Of a stretch of 47,383 nucleotides of DNA, positions 10,323 to 18,146 are shown piece by piece. This DNA is from Chitinophaga pinensis (GTDB taxonomy: Bacteria; Bacteroidota; Bacteroidia; 2-12-FULL-35-15), in contig CAMCUO010000020.1 of NCBI GenBank assembly GCA_945879015.1, positions 1-47,383 on the forward strand. Reading direction: 5' to 3'. The number at the start of each line of letters is the position of its first letter. The first letter of the stretch is position 1. The position numbers and the translations under genes were made by a program. The notes beneath the pieces were generated by a model. The model did no database searches and had not been told where the DNA came from. It worked only from the letters and a program-made list of their open reading frames with translations.

Positions 10323-11447
10323 TTATCTCCTCTTTGCATTAAAGCCAAAAGAGGCCCCCATTCTTATCCCATCTTTATTGGGAACTACGTAAATATTTAC
10401 AGGAATATTTAATTTCCCTGATTTAAAAGTTTTTCCAACTGCAACAATAAAGCCTGCTTGTAATTCATACGAACCTCTACTATCAAGTCGTTTTTCTATT
10501 TTAAATGGATTAGCATTACTTTTATCATTCCAATCAGATTCTAAATGCCAAGTTTGTTCGGCATCGTAATATCCGTTTGCTTTGTTCACTATGCCAAATG
10601 TTGGCCCAAATGCAATTTCCCAACCTCTTTTGTTGTTTCTAAATCCATTCATAACAGTAACACTTGGAATAAAAACATTTTGATTAAAACCTGTTACCGT
10701 TGGCAGAAATTCGAAAAGTGCTTGATAATTTCCTTCATTTAAATATTGCACTTCAAATTGGTAGCCAAATTGAAACATTAAAGGATATGAATTGTAACCG
10801 CCTTCACTTCTTGGTGATTGTAATCTGGCTCCTGCGTCTCCAGTAAAATAAGCAAATCCACTTCTCGGTCCTGATAGATTAACACTTGTTTTATTTGGAT
10901 TACTAGTTGAACTTTCAAAATTATTTTTCTTTGTGAGATATGTTACCAGTGGTTCTTCTACTTCTTTGTTAAACATTCTGCTTACAGAAATTTTTACCAT
11001 TGCTTGCAACTCCTTAGGCAAATTTAAATATTCGTCCACCCTTGCTTTTTCAATTTTCCCCGTTTTTACATCGATCAAGCGAAAAGTCATAATGATTGTT
11101 TCGCCTATCAATTCAGCGCTTCCAGTGAACATTTTATCGGAGTTAATTGTTGAGCCAACTTCCAATAAGCAAATCTTCCCATAACAATTTGTGATGTTTA
11201 ATTTATTCTTCTCTACTACATAAGAAACATCATAACGATCCATTACTTCAAATGTATCTTGCTTTTCAAGTTCAATTCTCACCATATTTCCCATTTGATT
11301 TGGATCAAGACCCAATCCTTTTGTGTCAATGTTTAATACTGTCACACTTGGTTTTGTTGAGTTTTTTACAACTTTATCATCTTGGGAAAAGACTCCGAAA
11401 CTAAAGAACGTAAATACAAGAAAAAGCGACCATTTTTTTATTCCCAT
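10323..11447 (-). CDS. Secreted CsgG-like protein with C-terminal barrel-like domain
   Basis: A 374-residue protein starting MGIKKWSLFLVFTFFSFGVFSQ, a clear signal peptide; an ATG 18 codons upstream (11501) would give an unusual extension. Residues about 30-170 have the CsgG/LpoB-type pattern: PSVTVLNIDTKGLG, ELEKQDTFEVMDRYDVSYVVEK, a Cys pair in NCYGKICLLEVG, then MFTGSAELIG and FRLIDVKTGKI. The C-terminal half (about 200-374) is beta-rich and aligns with the end of the gene at 12356-13435: GPR, EFLP, FIPSVT, GFRN, NGYY, GKTFKSGK, PVN and a final GFNAKRR. This suggests an outer-membrane barrel or lid. Exact function is unknown. It is last in the minus-strand cluster. Confidence 0.7.
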   Translation of the reverse strand: MGIKKWSLFLVFTFFSFGVFSQDDKVVKNSTKPSVTVLNIDTKGLGLDPNQMGNMVRIELEKQDTFEVMDRYDVSYVVEKNKLNITNCYGKICLLEVGSTINSDKMFTGSAELIGETIIMTFRLIDVKTGKIEKARVDEYLNLPKELQAMVKISVSRMFNKEVEEPLVTYLTKKNNFESSTSNPNKTSVNLSGPRSGFAYFTGDAGARLQSPRSEGGYNSYPLMFQFGYQFEVQYLNEGNYQALFEFLPTVTGFNQNVFIPSVTVMNGFRNNKRGWEIAFGPTFGIVNKANGYYDAEQTWHLESDWNDKSNANPFKIEKRLDSRGSYELQAGFIVAVGKTFKSGKLNIPVNIYVVPNKDGIRMGASFGFNAKRR

Positions 11448-11510
11448 TGCTGAAGAATAAAGATCAAATGTCTGTTTACAATACTTTTCCAGTATATTCA
11501 TTTTGAGAAA

Positions 11511-11600
11511 TTAAAGTAAATTTTCAGTTGAAATTGTCGTTGTTTTGGATGATTCGACATTCGAACCATCCAATTTGTCTTTTCTGTTTTTCGTTTTCAT
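11511..11600 (-). CDS. Possible 29-residue small ORF
   Basis: ATG at 11600 is preceded by AAAAGG. The reading frame gives MKTKNRKDKLDGSNVESS followed by a Thr/Ser-rich end (...TENLL), stopping 9 bases before the distal ATG of the CsgG-like gene. The N-terminal half is basic and the rest polar; it has no signal peptide. It may be a translated leader or chance; no family is recognised. Confidence 0.25.
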   Translation of the reverse strand: MKTKNRKDKLDGSNVESSKTTTISTENLL

Positions 11601-11622
11601 CCTTTTGAGTTTTAGAATTTAA

Positions 11623-12324
11623 CTATTGATATTTTTGTTGATATATTTTAACAGCGGCTGCCTCATTTTTAGTGCGTTTTACTTTTAAGGTAATAGAAGT
11701 AGCAAAACAAGCGACACCCAGAACTCCCATAACAACAGAACCTGCTATTTCATCATTTAAATAACCATTATTTGAAGAAGGACCATTACTACTCGGTTGA
11801 GATGCAATAGCCATTGCAGCAATAGCACAAGGAAAAAATCCAAATCCTACATATTGTCCTGCAGCTTGTTTTTTTGCCAATTTTATATGACTTGTAATTT
11901 TAGGATCATTTAAATTCAGCAAAATGGAATGCATTTCACTATTCCCAATTATGGCACCATTGTACATAAACTTAGTAGCACCAAACGGTTTAAGTGATGG
12001 ATAAACTGTTGCTTTTGGAACATAATACTCTGCTTTCTTTGCAATTGGCTGAACAGGAGCTTGATATTGAAAAGTTTCATTTGTTCCATTATTATAGTTA
12101 ATGGAAGCTAGATCATTTTTCAATTCTGCATAAGCTGGTCCATTTAAGTTTTCTGATTTTTTATACTTAATCTGTATTTCTGTAATTTCAGTTACCTTTC
12201 CTATTACTACACTTCCATTTCTAAAATGTAAAGTATCTTGAGACTTTGAAATGTTTGTTGTAATTAGCATTGTGAATAGTGTTCTGATTGCTAGTGTTTT
12301 GGTTTTATATATTATAGTTTTCAT
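11623..12324 (-). CDS. Envelope protein with one NG/IKYK/DGP domain and a C-terminal hydrophobic hairpin
   Basis: 233 residues from the ATG at 12324, chosen because it begins a signal-like segment (MKTIIYKTKTLAIRTLFTML...SKSQ); the longer in-frame start adds 19 polar residues and lacks the AACCCCCTA leader. A beta domain follows: DTLHFRNGSVVIGKV, IQIKYKKSENLNGPAYAE, INYNNGTNETF. This pattern recurs in many secreted Bacteroidota proteins and in the next gene upstream. The C-terminal part has two hydrophobic stretches (YVGFGFFPCAIAAMAIA and GSVVMGVLGVACFATSITL), so the tail may be membrane-anchored. Function is unknown. It begins 31 bases after the preceding gene. Confidence 0.65.
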   Translation of the reverse strand: MKTIIYKTKTLAIRTLFTMLITTNISKSQDTLHFRNGSVVIGKVTEITEIQIKYKKSENLNGPAYAELKNDLASINYNNGTNETFQYQAPVQPIAKKAEYYVPKATVYPSLKPFGATKFMYNGAIIGNSEMHSILLNLNDPKITSHIKLAKKQAAGQYVGFGFFPCAIAAMAIASQPSSNGPSSNNGYLNDEIAGSVVMGVLGVACFATSITLKVKRTKNEAAAVKIYQQKYQ

Positions 12325-12355
12325 AATTTCTATTTTTAGGGGGTTGAAATGATGA

Positions 12356-13435
12356 TTATCTTTTTCTGTAATTAAATCCAACTAGCAAACTAACTTTCAT
12401 ACCAGTTTCATATTTAACATCCTTTGTTGTTCCATCAGCTTGTTGAACTTTAGCTACTTTTCCTACAGAAGGTATGAAAGCTAAGTTTACTGGGAAATAA
12501 ACTTTATCCGACTTAAAAGACATTCCGGCTGCGATTACCATACCGAAGTTTGTAGATGTTTTATAATATCCATTGGTAGTTTTAACTCCATAAATAGAAA
12601 CATTTGGACCAACACCTACTTCTATTCCTTTTTTATTTCTTAACCCAATTAATGCAGTAATAGATGGAATAAATTTTCCCATATCAATTCCTCCAATCAT
12701 TGGGAGAAATTCTACCATTCCTGAAATTCCTGTTTTTGTTGTAAACATTCTTTTCTCAAACTGCCATCCAAATTGTGAATATATGTTACGTTTACCTTCA
12801 TTAAACAACTGATCTCTATAAACTCCTGGACCAACAAGTGTTGCTCCCACTCTCGGACCTCCATACTTTCTAGCTTCTTGGTCCATGATATCGTCATCGT
12901 CATCTTTTTTCTCAACTTCAACAACAACTGTTTTCGGCACTTCTAAAATTGTAAATACTTCTTTTTTTGTAGGTGAATTATTATAAACTTTTTTTACATC
13001 TAATGAAGACTTCAGCCCTCTATAATCCATTCCTTGTTGCGAAATGTGGTACGAGATGGATTTTGAATCTATCATGTCAATGGTACATTTGATGCTATCG
13101 CCTTTAGTAGTATATATAAGATCTTGATTTGCGTAATCAGTACTTACATATAAATTACCTTCATTTACTGGCTCAGCAAAACTTTTTTGTTCTGGAACAT
13201 TTGCAAAAACATCTTTCAATCCATTCTCATATTTTATCATAAAAATGTTTGCTTTTTGTTCAGAATACATTGGCCCATCTATATAATCAAAGCTTTTGTA
13301 TTTTATTTCAGATGGTCCAACTTCAATTACTTTTACTTTTTTTTCATTGCCATTTTTAAATGTCATTACATCTTGTGAAACGGCTAGCGTGCTTATTGAA
13401 ACAGCGCAAATTAATGTTGTTACTTTTGTTTTCAT
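12356..13435 (-). CDS. Secreted protein with two NG/IKYK/DGP domains and a barrel-like C-terminus
   Basis: 359 residues with a signal peptide (MKTKVTTLICAVSISTLAVSQ). Domain 1 (about 22-80): DVMTFKNGNEKKVKV, EIKYKSFDYIDGPMYSE, IKYENGLKDVF. Domain 2 (about 104-155) is a weaker copy: DLIYTTKGDSIKC, SISYHISQQGMDYRGL. An acidic linker (KKDDDDDIMDQE, near 180) leads to a beta-rich C-terminal domain (about 190-359) homologous to the C-terminus of the CsgG-like protein: GPRVG, EFLPMIGG, FIPSITALIGLRNKKG, GPN, TNGYYKT, GMSFKSDK, PVNLAFIP, GFNYRKR. It is probably an outer-membrane protein; no known name. Confidence 0.7.
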   Translation of the reverse strand: MKTKVTTLICAVSISTLAVSQDVMTFKNGNEKKVKVIEVGPSEIKYKSFDYIDGPMYSEQKANIFMIKYENGLKDVFANVPEQKSFAEPVNEGNLYVSTDYANQDLIYTTKGDSIKCTIDMIDSKSISYHISQQGMDYRGLKSSLDVKKVYNNSPTKKEVFTILEVPKTVVVEVEKKDDDDDIMDQEARKYGGPRVGATLVGPGVYRDQLFNEGKRNIYSQFGWQFEKRMFTTKTGISGMVEFLPMIGGIDMGKFIPSITALIGLRNKKGIEVGVGPNVSIYGVKTTNGYYKTSTNFGMVIAAGMSFKSDKVYFPVNLAFIPSVGKVAKVQQADGTTKDVKYETGMKVSLLVGFNYRKR

Positions 13436-13467
13436 TTTTTGTTGGTTATAGGGGGTTAGATTTTTTT

Positions 13468-13599
13468 TTATTGTACTAGTTGATGGATAATTAGATTAAT
13501 ATTTTCAATTGTACATATTGCAATCGCAAGGATAAAAAGGACGATACTACACTTTAGTAGAGCTCCTAGTTTTGATGTAATTTGGATTTCTGTTTTCAT
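13468..13599 (-). CDS. Possible 43-residue small membrane protein
   Basis: ATG at 13599 lies 12 bases after the TAA of the preceding gene and is preceded by the AACCCCTA leader also seen before two neighbours. The peptide starts MKTEIQITSKLGALLK and contains one hydrophobic helix (SIVLFILAIAICTI) with two Cys, ending in a short polar tail. The arrangement supports a real gene in the operon. It could be a small transmembrane subunit or modulator; no family is recognised. Confidence 0.45.
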   Translation of the reverse strand: MKTEIQITSKLGALLKCSIVLFILAIAICTIENINLIIHQLVQ

Positions 13600-13611
13600 G
13601 TATATAGGGGT

Positions 13612-13932
13612 TTAGATTGTTATTTTTATTCCTGCATTTAGTCTAGCACCAACACTCATTGATGGTATTGGCCCCAGTTCACTAATACTAAAAAGATGTA
13701 TTCCTTTTCCATCTAATAAGTCAATCGAAAACTTTGGAGTAAATGTTTCTTGAGAACTTTTTTTGTATTCCTTACGAGCTATTAAATAACTTTTAAGTGA
13801 TAGGTTCTTAATGCTTTTATTGCATTGGTTAACGGAAGCAGTATTTTTTAGAAAACAAGTGTTTTTCTTAGTTTGTCCTATCATTTGTGAGCAGATTAGG
13901 ATTTGAATCAGTATTAGTAGCATGTTTTTCAT
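13612..13932 (-). CDS. Small secreted protein, unknown function
   Basis: 106 residues with a signal peptide (MKNMLLILIQILICSQMIGQ) and a Lys/Asn/Ser-rich middle with two Cys (CFLKNTASVNQC). It ends in a beta-like stretch, GPIPSMSVGARLNAGIKITI, which looks like the last strand of a membrane barrel. It may be a shortened relative of the barrel-like proteins downstream, or a small secreted factor. It is the first gene of the minus-strand cluster and is divergent from the HTH regulator. Confidence 0.55.
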   Translation of the reverse strand: MKNMLLILIQILICSQMIGQTKKNTCFLKNTASVNQCNKSIKNLSLKSYLIARKEYKKSSQETFTPKFSIDLLDGKGIHLFSISELGPIPSMSVGARLNAGIKITI

Positions 13933-14070
13933 TTTGAATGGTATTTGGTTTATTTCTGAAGCAAATCTAGGCCGAGAAAAAGGGCTATGGAAACGGACTT
14001 CCGCTACAGATAAATGGTTTGAGGCGCTCTATCGCAAAAAAAAGAAAGGGAAAGGGAAAAAACTGGTCAA

Positions 14071-14149
14071 ATTTGCAATTTTTGCAAATGGATTTCATAC
14101 TTTTAGTAAAAATTGCAAATATTACTAACCCGATTATTGATTAATGCAA
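14071..14149. promoter_or_regulatory. Candidate operator: repeated TTGCAAAT half-sites
   Basis: ATTTGCA (14071-14077) and TGCAAAT (14083-14089) form a perfect inverted repeat with a 5-base spacer. A further direct copy ATTGCAAAT is at 14112-14120 and a weaker TGCAAAA at 14145-14150. They sit 8-87 bases before the start of an HTH regulator and may bind that protein itself. Confidence 0.5.
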
Positions 14150-14156
14150 AATTATT

Positions 14157-15182
14157 ATGGCTAAAAAAGTAGAAGAATCTGCACAAAGTGTTTTAATGCA
14201 AGGAATAAAAGCTGCATTACCTGCTAATATTTCGTTTGTTGATGAATTGGCTGATTTACTAGGAGTTAGTAACGACAGCGCCTATAGGAGAATTAGAGGA
14301 GAAACTGCATTAAGTATTGAAGAAATTGCACTTCTTTGCAAACATTTCAAAATTTCTTTTGATGCTTTTATTGGGAATACTAGTAGCAACAATACAGTTA
14401 GTTTTGCCTATAAACAGCTAAGCAGCCATGTAAATTCATTTCACGAGTATCTTGAAGGGATGAAAGGAGATCTATCAAATGTTATGAAATTCCCTGAAAA
14501 TGATCGTTCAGTCATATATGCTGCAGAAGATATTCCAGTATTTCAGCATTTTGCTCACCCTTTCTTAACTGCATTCAAAATATTTTACTGGAACAAATCT
14601 ATTTTAAATTCTCCTGGATACGAAGACAAAAAATTTGATACAATTCATGTTGATACTGAATTGATAAATATTGCGAAGGATATTTATGATATGTATTCGA
14701 AAATTTCTTCAATTGAAATATGGTCGGATGATACAGCAACTAGCACATTAAAGCAAGTTGAATTTTATTGGGATGCCGGAGCTTTTCATAGCAAAGAAGA
14801 TGCATTAAAGGTATGTGGAGAACTAAATCTATTATTTGCAAGAATTAACAAGCAAGCAGAAGCCAATGTGAAATTTGATTCAAACGATAAGCCAGCTAGC
14901 ACTGAAAAAAACTATGAATTATACCACAGCGATGTTATGATTGGAAACAATTGTGTAATGTCGCAAATGGGACCAATGAAAGCAGCTTATATTTCGTATC
15001 ATACTTTTAATGTGATGCCTACAACCAACCCTGGTTTTTGTAATGAAACAGACTTATGGTTAAAAAACTTAATCCGTAAATCTAATCTTATAAGTGGTGT
15101 AGCTGAAAAACAACGTTACCGTTTCTTTAAGCGCATGGACGAATCCTTAAAGAAATTGGTTCAAAAAATCGAGAATGACTAA
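14157..15182 (+). CDS. HTH transcriptional regulator (Cro/BetR-like) with long C-terminal domain
   Basis: 341 residues. The N-terminus (about 17-72) is a helix-turn-helix of Cro/BetR type: SFVDELADLLGVSNDSAYRR then IRGETALSIEEIALLC and FKISFDAFIG. The remaining 270 residues are alpha/beta without a recognised motif and may sense a ligand. It ends in a basic helix (KSLKKLVQKIEND region). Such single-copy regulators are common in Bacteroidota. Repeated TTGCAAAT sites just upstream suggest self-regulation. Its stop overlaps the next gene's start by 8 bases, so the two are translationally coupled. Confidence 0.75.
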   Translation: MAKKVEESAQSVLMQGIKAALPANISFVDELADLLGVSNDSAYRRIRGETALSIEEIALLCKHFKISFDAFIGNTSSNNTVSFAYKQLSSHVNSFHEYLEGMKGDLSNVMKFPENDRSVIYAAEDIPVFQHFAHPFLTAFKIFYWNKSILNSPGYEDKKFDTIHVDTELINIAKDIYDMYSKISSIEIWSDDTATSTLKQVEFYWDAGAFHSKEDALKVCGELNLLFARINKQAEANVKFDSNDKPASTEKNYELYHSDVMIGNNCVMSQMGPMKAAYISYHTFNVMPTTNPGFCNETDLWLKNLIRKSNLISGVAEKQRYRFFKRMDESLKKLVQKIEND

Positions 15183-15942
15183 CGATTTAGCTTCTTTTCT
15201 AGAAGAAAAATACGATAAATACAATCGGCCTGATTTTATTGAGAGTGATCCTATTTCCATTCCACATCAATTTAGTAAAAAAGAAGATATTGAAATTGCA
15301 GGTTTTTTAGCTGCGACAATTGCTTGGGGACAAAGAGTAACGATAATCAACAATGCAAATAAGATGATGAAATTGATGGGAAACAATCCTCATGATTTCA
15401 TTATGAGTGCTAAACAAAAAGATTTTCAAATATTCGATTCTTTTGTACACCGCACATTTAATGGTGTAGATGCTGTTTTTTTTATGAAGGCTTTGCAAAA
15501 CATCTATAAAAAACATGGGGGCTTAGAAAAAGTATTTCTACCTTATTCCAGTAATGGCGAGACTACTTTAAATGCGATTACCAATTTTAGGAAAATCTTT
15601 TTTTCTATTGAACATCCTTATAGAACAGGAAAACATGTTTCTAATCCAATTGAAAACTCATCTGCAAAGCGTTTGTGTATGTATTTACGCTGGATGGTGA
15701 GAAATGATAAGCGTGGAGTAGATTTTGGAATTTGGAAATCGTCATTGCTTCCCTCCCACTTAATGTGTCCGCTAGATGTGCATTCGGGAAATGTTGCTCG
15801 AAAATTGGGATTATTAAAACGCACTCAAAATGATTGGAAAGCAGTTGATGAATTAACTTCTAATCTTAGAAAGTTGGATGCTAAAGATCCAGTAAAATAT
15901 GATTTTGCCCTGTTTGGATTGGGCGTTTTTGAGAAATTTTGA
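15175..15942 (+). CDS. TIGR02757 (DUF2400) family protein
   Basis: 255 residues matching the TIGR02757 family: DPISIPHQFSKKEDIEIAGF near the start, the conserved AATIAWGQR, FVHRTFNG, and near the end MCPLDVHSGNVARKLGLL plus DPVKYDFALFGLG. The family is found in Bacteroidota and some other bacteria. The pattern of a helical protein ending in a DVHxG-like region recalls HhH-type DNA-binding folds, but no activity is established to my knowledge. It overlaps the regulator gene by 8 bases and is followed by the BatA gene with its own promoter. Confidence 0.85.
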   Translation: MTNDLASFLEEKYDKYNRPDFIESDPISIPHQFSKKEDIEIAGFLAATIAWGQRVTIINNANKMMKLMGNNPHDFIMSAKQKDFQIFDSFVHRTFNGVDAVFFMKALQNIYKKHGGLEKVFLPYSSNGETTLNAITNFRKIFFSIEHPYRTGKHVSNPIENSSAKRLCMYLRWMVRNDKRGVDFGIWKSSLLPSHLMCPLDVHSGNVARKLGLLKRTQNDWKAVDELTSNLRKLDAKDPVKYDFALFGLGVFEKF

Positions 15943-15944
15943 GG

Positions 15945-15971
15945 TTGCTAGTATTTTTTTCATTATATTTG
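15945..15971 (+). promoter_or_regulatory. Promoter of the BatA-domain gene, nearly leaderless
   Basis: -33 TTG at 15945-15947 and -7 TATATTTG at 15964-15971, a perfect TAnnTTTG. The ATG is only 7 bases after the -7 box, so transcription should start at or within a base or two of the start codon. Confidence 0.65.
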
Positions 15972-15978
15972 TCCTTTA

Positions 15979-18033
15979 ATGAGCTTTACCTACCCTGCAT
16001 TTCTGTTCGCACTTTCAGCAATCGCAATTCCAGTCATCATTCATTTATTCAATTTCCGAAAATTTAAAACCGTTTATTTTAGCAATGTTCGCTTCTTAAA
16101 AGAAGTAAAACAGGAAACTCAAGCAAAATCAAAGCTAAAACATCTTTTAGTATTAGCATCTAGAATATTAGCCATCATCTTCTTAGTCTTCGCTTTCTCA
16201 CAGCCTTTTATTCCAGCTGAAAACAATAAAATACCAGTTGGCGATAAAACTATCAGCATTTTTATAGATAATTCTTTCAGCATGGAAGCCATCAATAAAA
16301 ATGGAACTTTACTGGATGAAGCAAAAAAAAGAGCATTAGAAATTGTTTCAGCATATAAACCAACTGATAGATTTCAACTATTAACCAACGATTTTGAAGG
16401 AAAACATCAACGCTTGGTCAATAAAGAGGAATTTATTGAATTGTTGGATGATGTGAAAATCAGTCCTGCATCACGCTATTTATCAGAGATCGCACTGCGA
16501 CAAATGGATGCTTTTCAGCAAATCAATAAAAACAAAATCTCCTTTATCATTTCTGATTTTCAAAAAAGCATTATTGATGCCGAACAATTGAAAAATGATA
16601 CATCCATCAACTTTAATTTCATCCCCTTAATTGCAGCAGAAAAAAGCAATGTTTTTATCGACACATGTTGGTTTGAAAGTCCGGTTCGACAATACAATCA
16701 AGTAGAAAAATTGCATGTCCGCATTAAAAATGTCTCTGACAAAGTGCTTGAAAATAACTCTATAAAACTGTTCATTAATAATATTCAAAAAACACCTGCC
16801 AGTTTTAATATAGATAAGAACAATGAAACAGAAGTAGTTCTTTCCTTTTCATCTAAAGAAACAGGAATTCAGCACTGCAGAATTGAATTAAATGATTACC
16901 CGGTAACATTCGATGATAAATTCTATTTTAGTTTTGAAGTAGAAAAAAGCATTACTGTATTGAGTATAAATGGCTCAGGTGTTGACCCAACAACCTCCCG
17001 CTTAAGCAAGCTTTTTGGTGCCGATTCTCTATTTATCTTTTCAAATACATTAGAAAACAAAATTGATTATTCAGCTTTAAGTAAAAACAAACTTGTAATA
17101 TTAAATGAACTAAAAACTATTTCTTCGGGCTTGGGACAAGAGTTAAAACGATTTGTTGAAAATGGTGGAAGTTTGGTTGTTTTTCCTAATAAAGAATCGG
17201 AATTACTATCCTATAAAGACTTCTTTATATCCATACGAACTAATTATTATGAACGCCTTGATACAACAAATAGCAAAGTGGATAAAATAAATATGGAACA
17301 TTTTATTTACAAAGATGTGTTCGATAAAAAAACAGTTAGTGCTACAAACCTTGACTTACCAAAAGTACACGAGCATTTTGTATTAACTAAAACAACAAAA
17401 AGTAATGAAGAGTATTTATTAAAACTTCAAAATGGAGATGCTTTTATGAGTTTGCACACTGTTGAAAAAGGTAAATGCTATCTTTCAGCTGTAGGCCTTT
17501 CCGAAGAATTTAGTACTTTGACAAAGCACGCTATTTTTGTCCCAACACTTTATAAAATTGCAATGTATAGTCAAGTTTCACAACCACTTTTTTATACTAT
17601 TGGAATGGATGAAACAGTGGAATGTAGTATAATTATAAGCGGAGAAAATGTATTTCATATTAAAAATGCAATTTCAAAATTTGATATCATTCCTGAGCAC
17701 AAATTGCACGATTCAAAAACAGCAATCTTAGTACACAACCAAATAAAAAGTGCAAACAACTATGATTTGTATGCCAATACAGAGCTGATTGAAGGTCTTT
17801 CATACAATTTCGATCGAAAAGAATCCGATTTAACTTGTTATAAAACGGAAGAATTAAAAGAACTAATTTCTAAAAATAATTTTTCGAATATCAATATTCT
17901 AGAACTCGATTCAATGAATGCAACACAGTCGCTAATGGAGTTAGAACAAGGCAAAAAGCTTTGGAAAGTTTGTCTTATTTTAGCACTGTTGTTTTTAGGA
18001 ATTGAAGTGTTATTATTGAGATACATGAAATAA
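15979..18033 (+). CDS. BatA/vWA-domain membrane protein
   Basis: 684 residues. The N-terminal BatA domain (PF07584) is typical: MSFTYPAFLFALSAIAIPVI, IHLFNFRKFKTVYFSNVRFL, then a second transmembrane helix near 55-75. A von Willebrand A-like domain follows (SIFIDNSFSMEA: the MIDAS DxSxS pattern is DNSFS, Asp at about 96). A long beta-rich extracytoplasmic part runs to a final membrane helix (CLILALLFLGIEVLLL). Related proteins belong to the Bacteroides aerotolerance-type family with unclear roles in envelope homeostasis. The start agrees with the family and with a -7 box 7 bases upstream. Confidence 0.88.
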   Translation: MSFTYPAFLFALSAIAIPVIIHLFNFRKFKTVYFSNVRFLKEVKQETQAKSKLKHLLVLASRILAIIFLVFAFSQPFIPAENNKIPVGDKTISIFIDNSFSMEAINKNGTLLDEAKKRALEIVSAYKPTDRFQLLTNDFEGKHQRLVNKEEFIELLDDVKISPASRYLSEIALRQMDAFQQINKNKISFIISDFQKSIIDAEQLKNDTSINFNFIPLIAAEKSNVFIDTCWFESPVRQYNQVEKLHVRIKNVSDKVLENNSIKLFINNIQKTPASFNIDKNNETEVVLSFSSKETGIQHCRIELNDYPVTFDDKFYFSFEVEKSITVLSINGSGVDPTTSRLSKLFGADSLFIFSNTLENKIDYSALSKNKLVILNELKTISSGLGQELKRFVENGGSLVVFPNKESELLSYKDFFISIRTNYYERLDTTNSKVDKINMEHFIYKDVFDKKTVSATNLDLPKVHEHFVLTKTTKSNEEYLLKLQNGDAFMSLHTVEKGKCYLSAVGLSEEFSTLTKHAIFVPTLYKIAMYSQVSQPLFYTIGMDETVECSIIISGENVFHIKNAISKFDIIPEHKLHDSKTAILVHNQIKSANNYDLYANTELIEGLSYNFDRKESDLTCYKTEELKELISKNNFSNINILELDSMNATQSLMELEQGKKLWKVCLILALLFLGIEVLLLRYMK

Positions 18034-18040
18034 AAAAAGT

Positions 18041-18146
18041 AGACAAAAAATAAAAGAATAGACAATAGACAATAAAAGAAAAAGCATTGGTCATACACAC
18101 CAAGAATACGAATGAACTAATGAACGAGTAAACAATTGAACTAAAT
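18041..18146. repeat. Low-complexity intergenic repeat stretch
   Basis: A-rich spacer with short direct repeats: AGACAATAGACAATA near 18060 and approximate 9-mers GAACTAATGAACGAGTAAAC near 18110-18135. Similar degenerate strings are common between Bacteroidota genes. No gene is seen in it. Confidence 0.4.

Noticed and set aside
13922..14128. Plus-strand frame of 68 codons upstream of the HTH gene
   Set aside because: It overlaps the start of a secreted-protein gene, ends in a Lys-rich low-complexity run and covers the likely operator; no family pattern.
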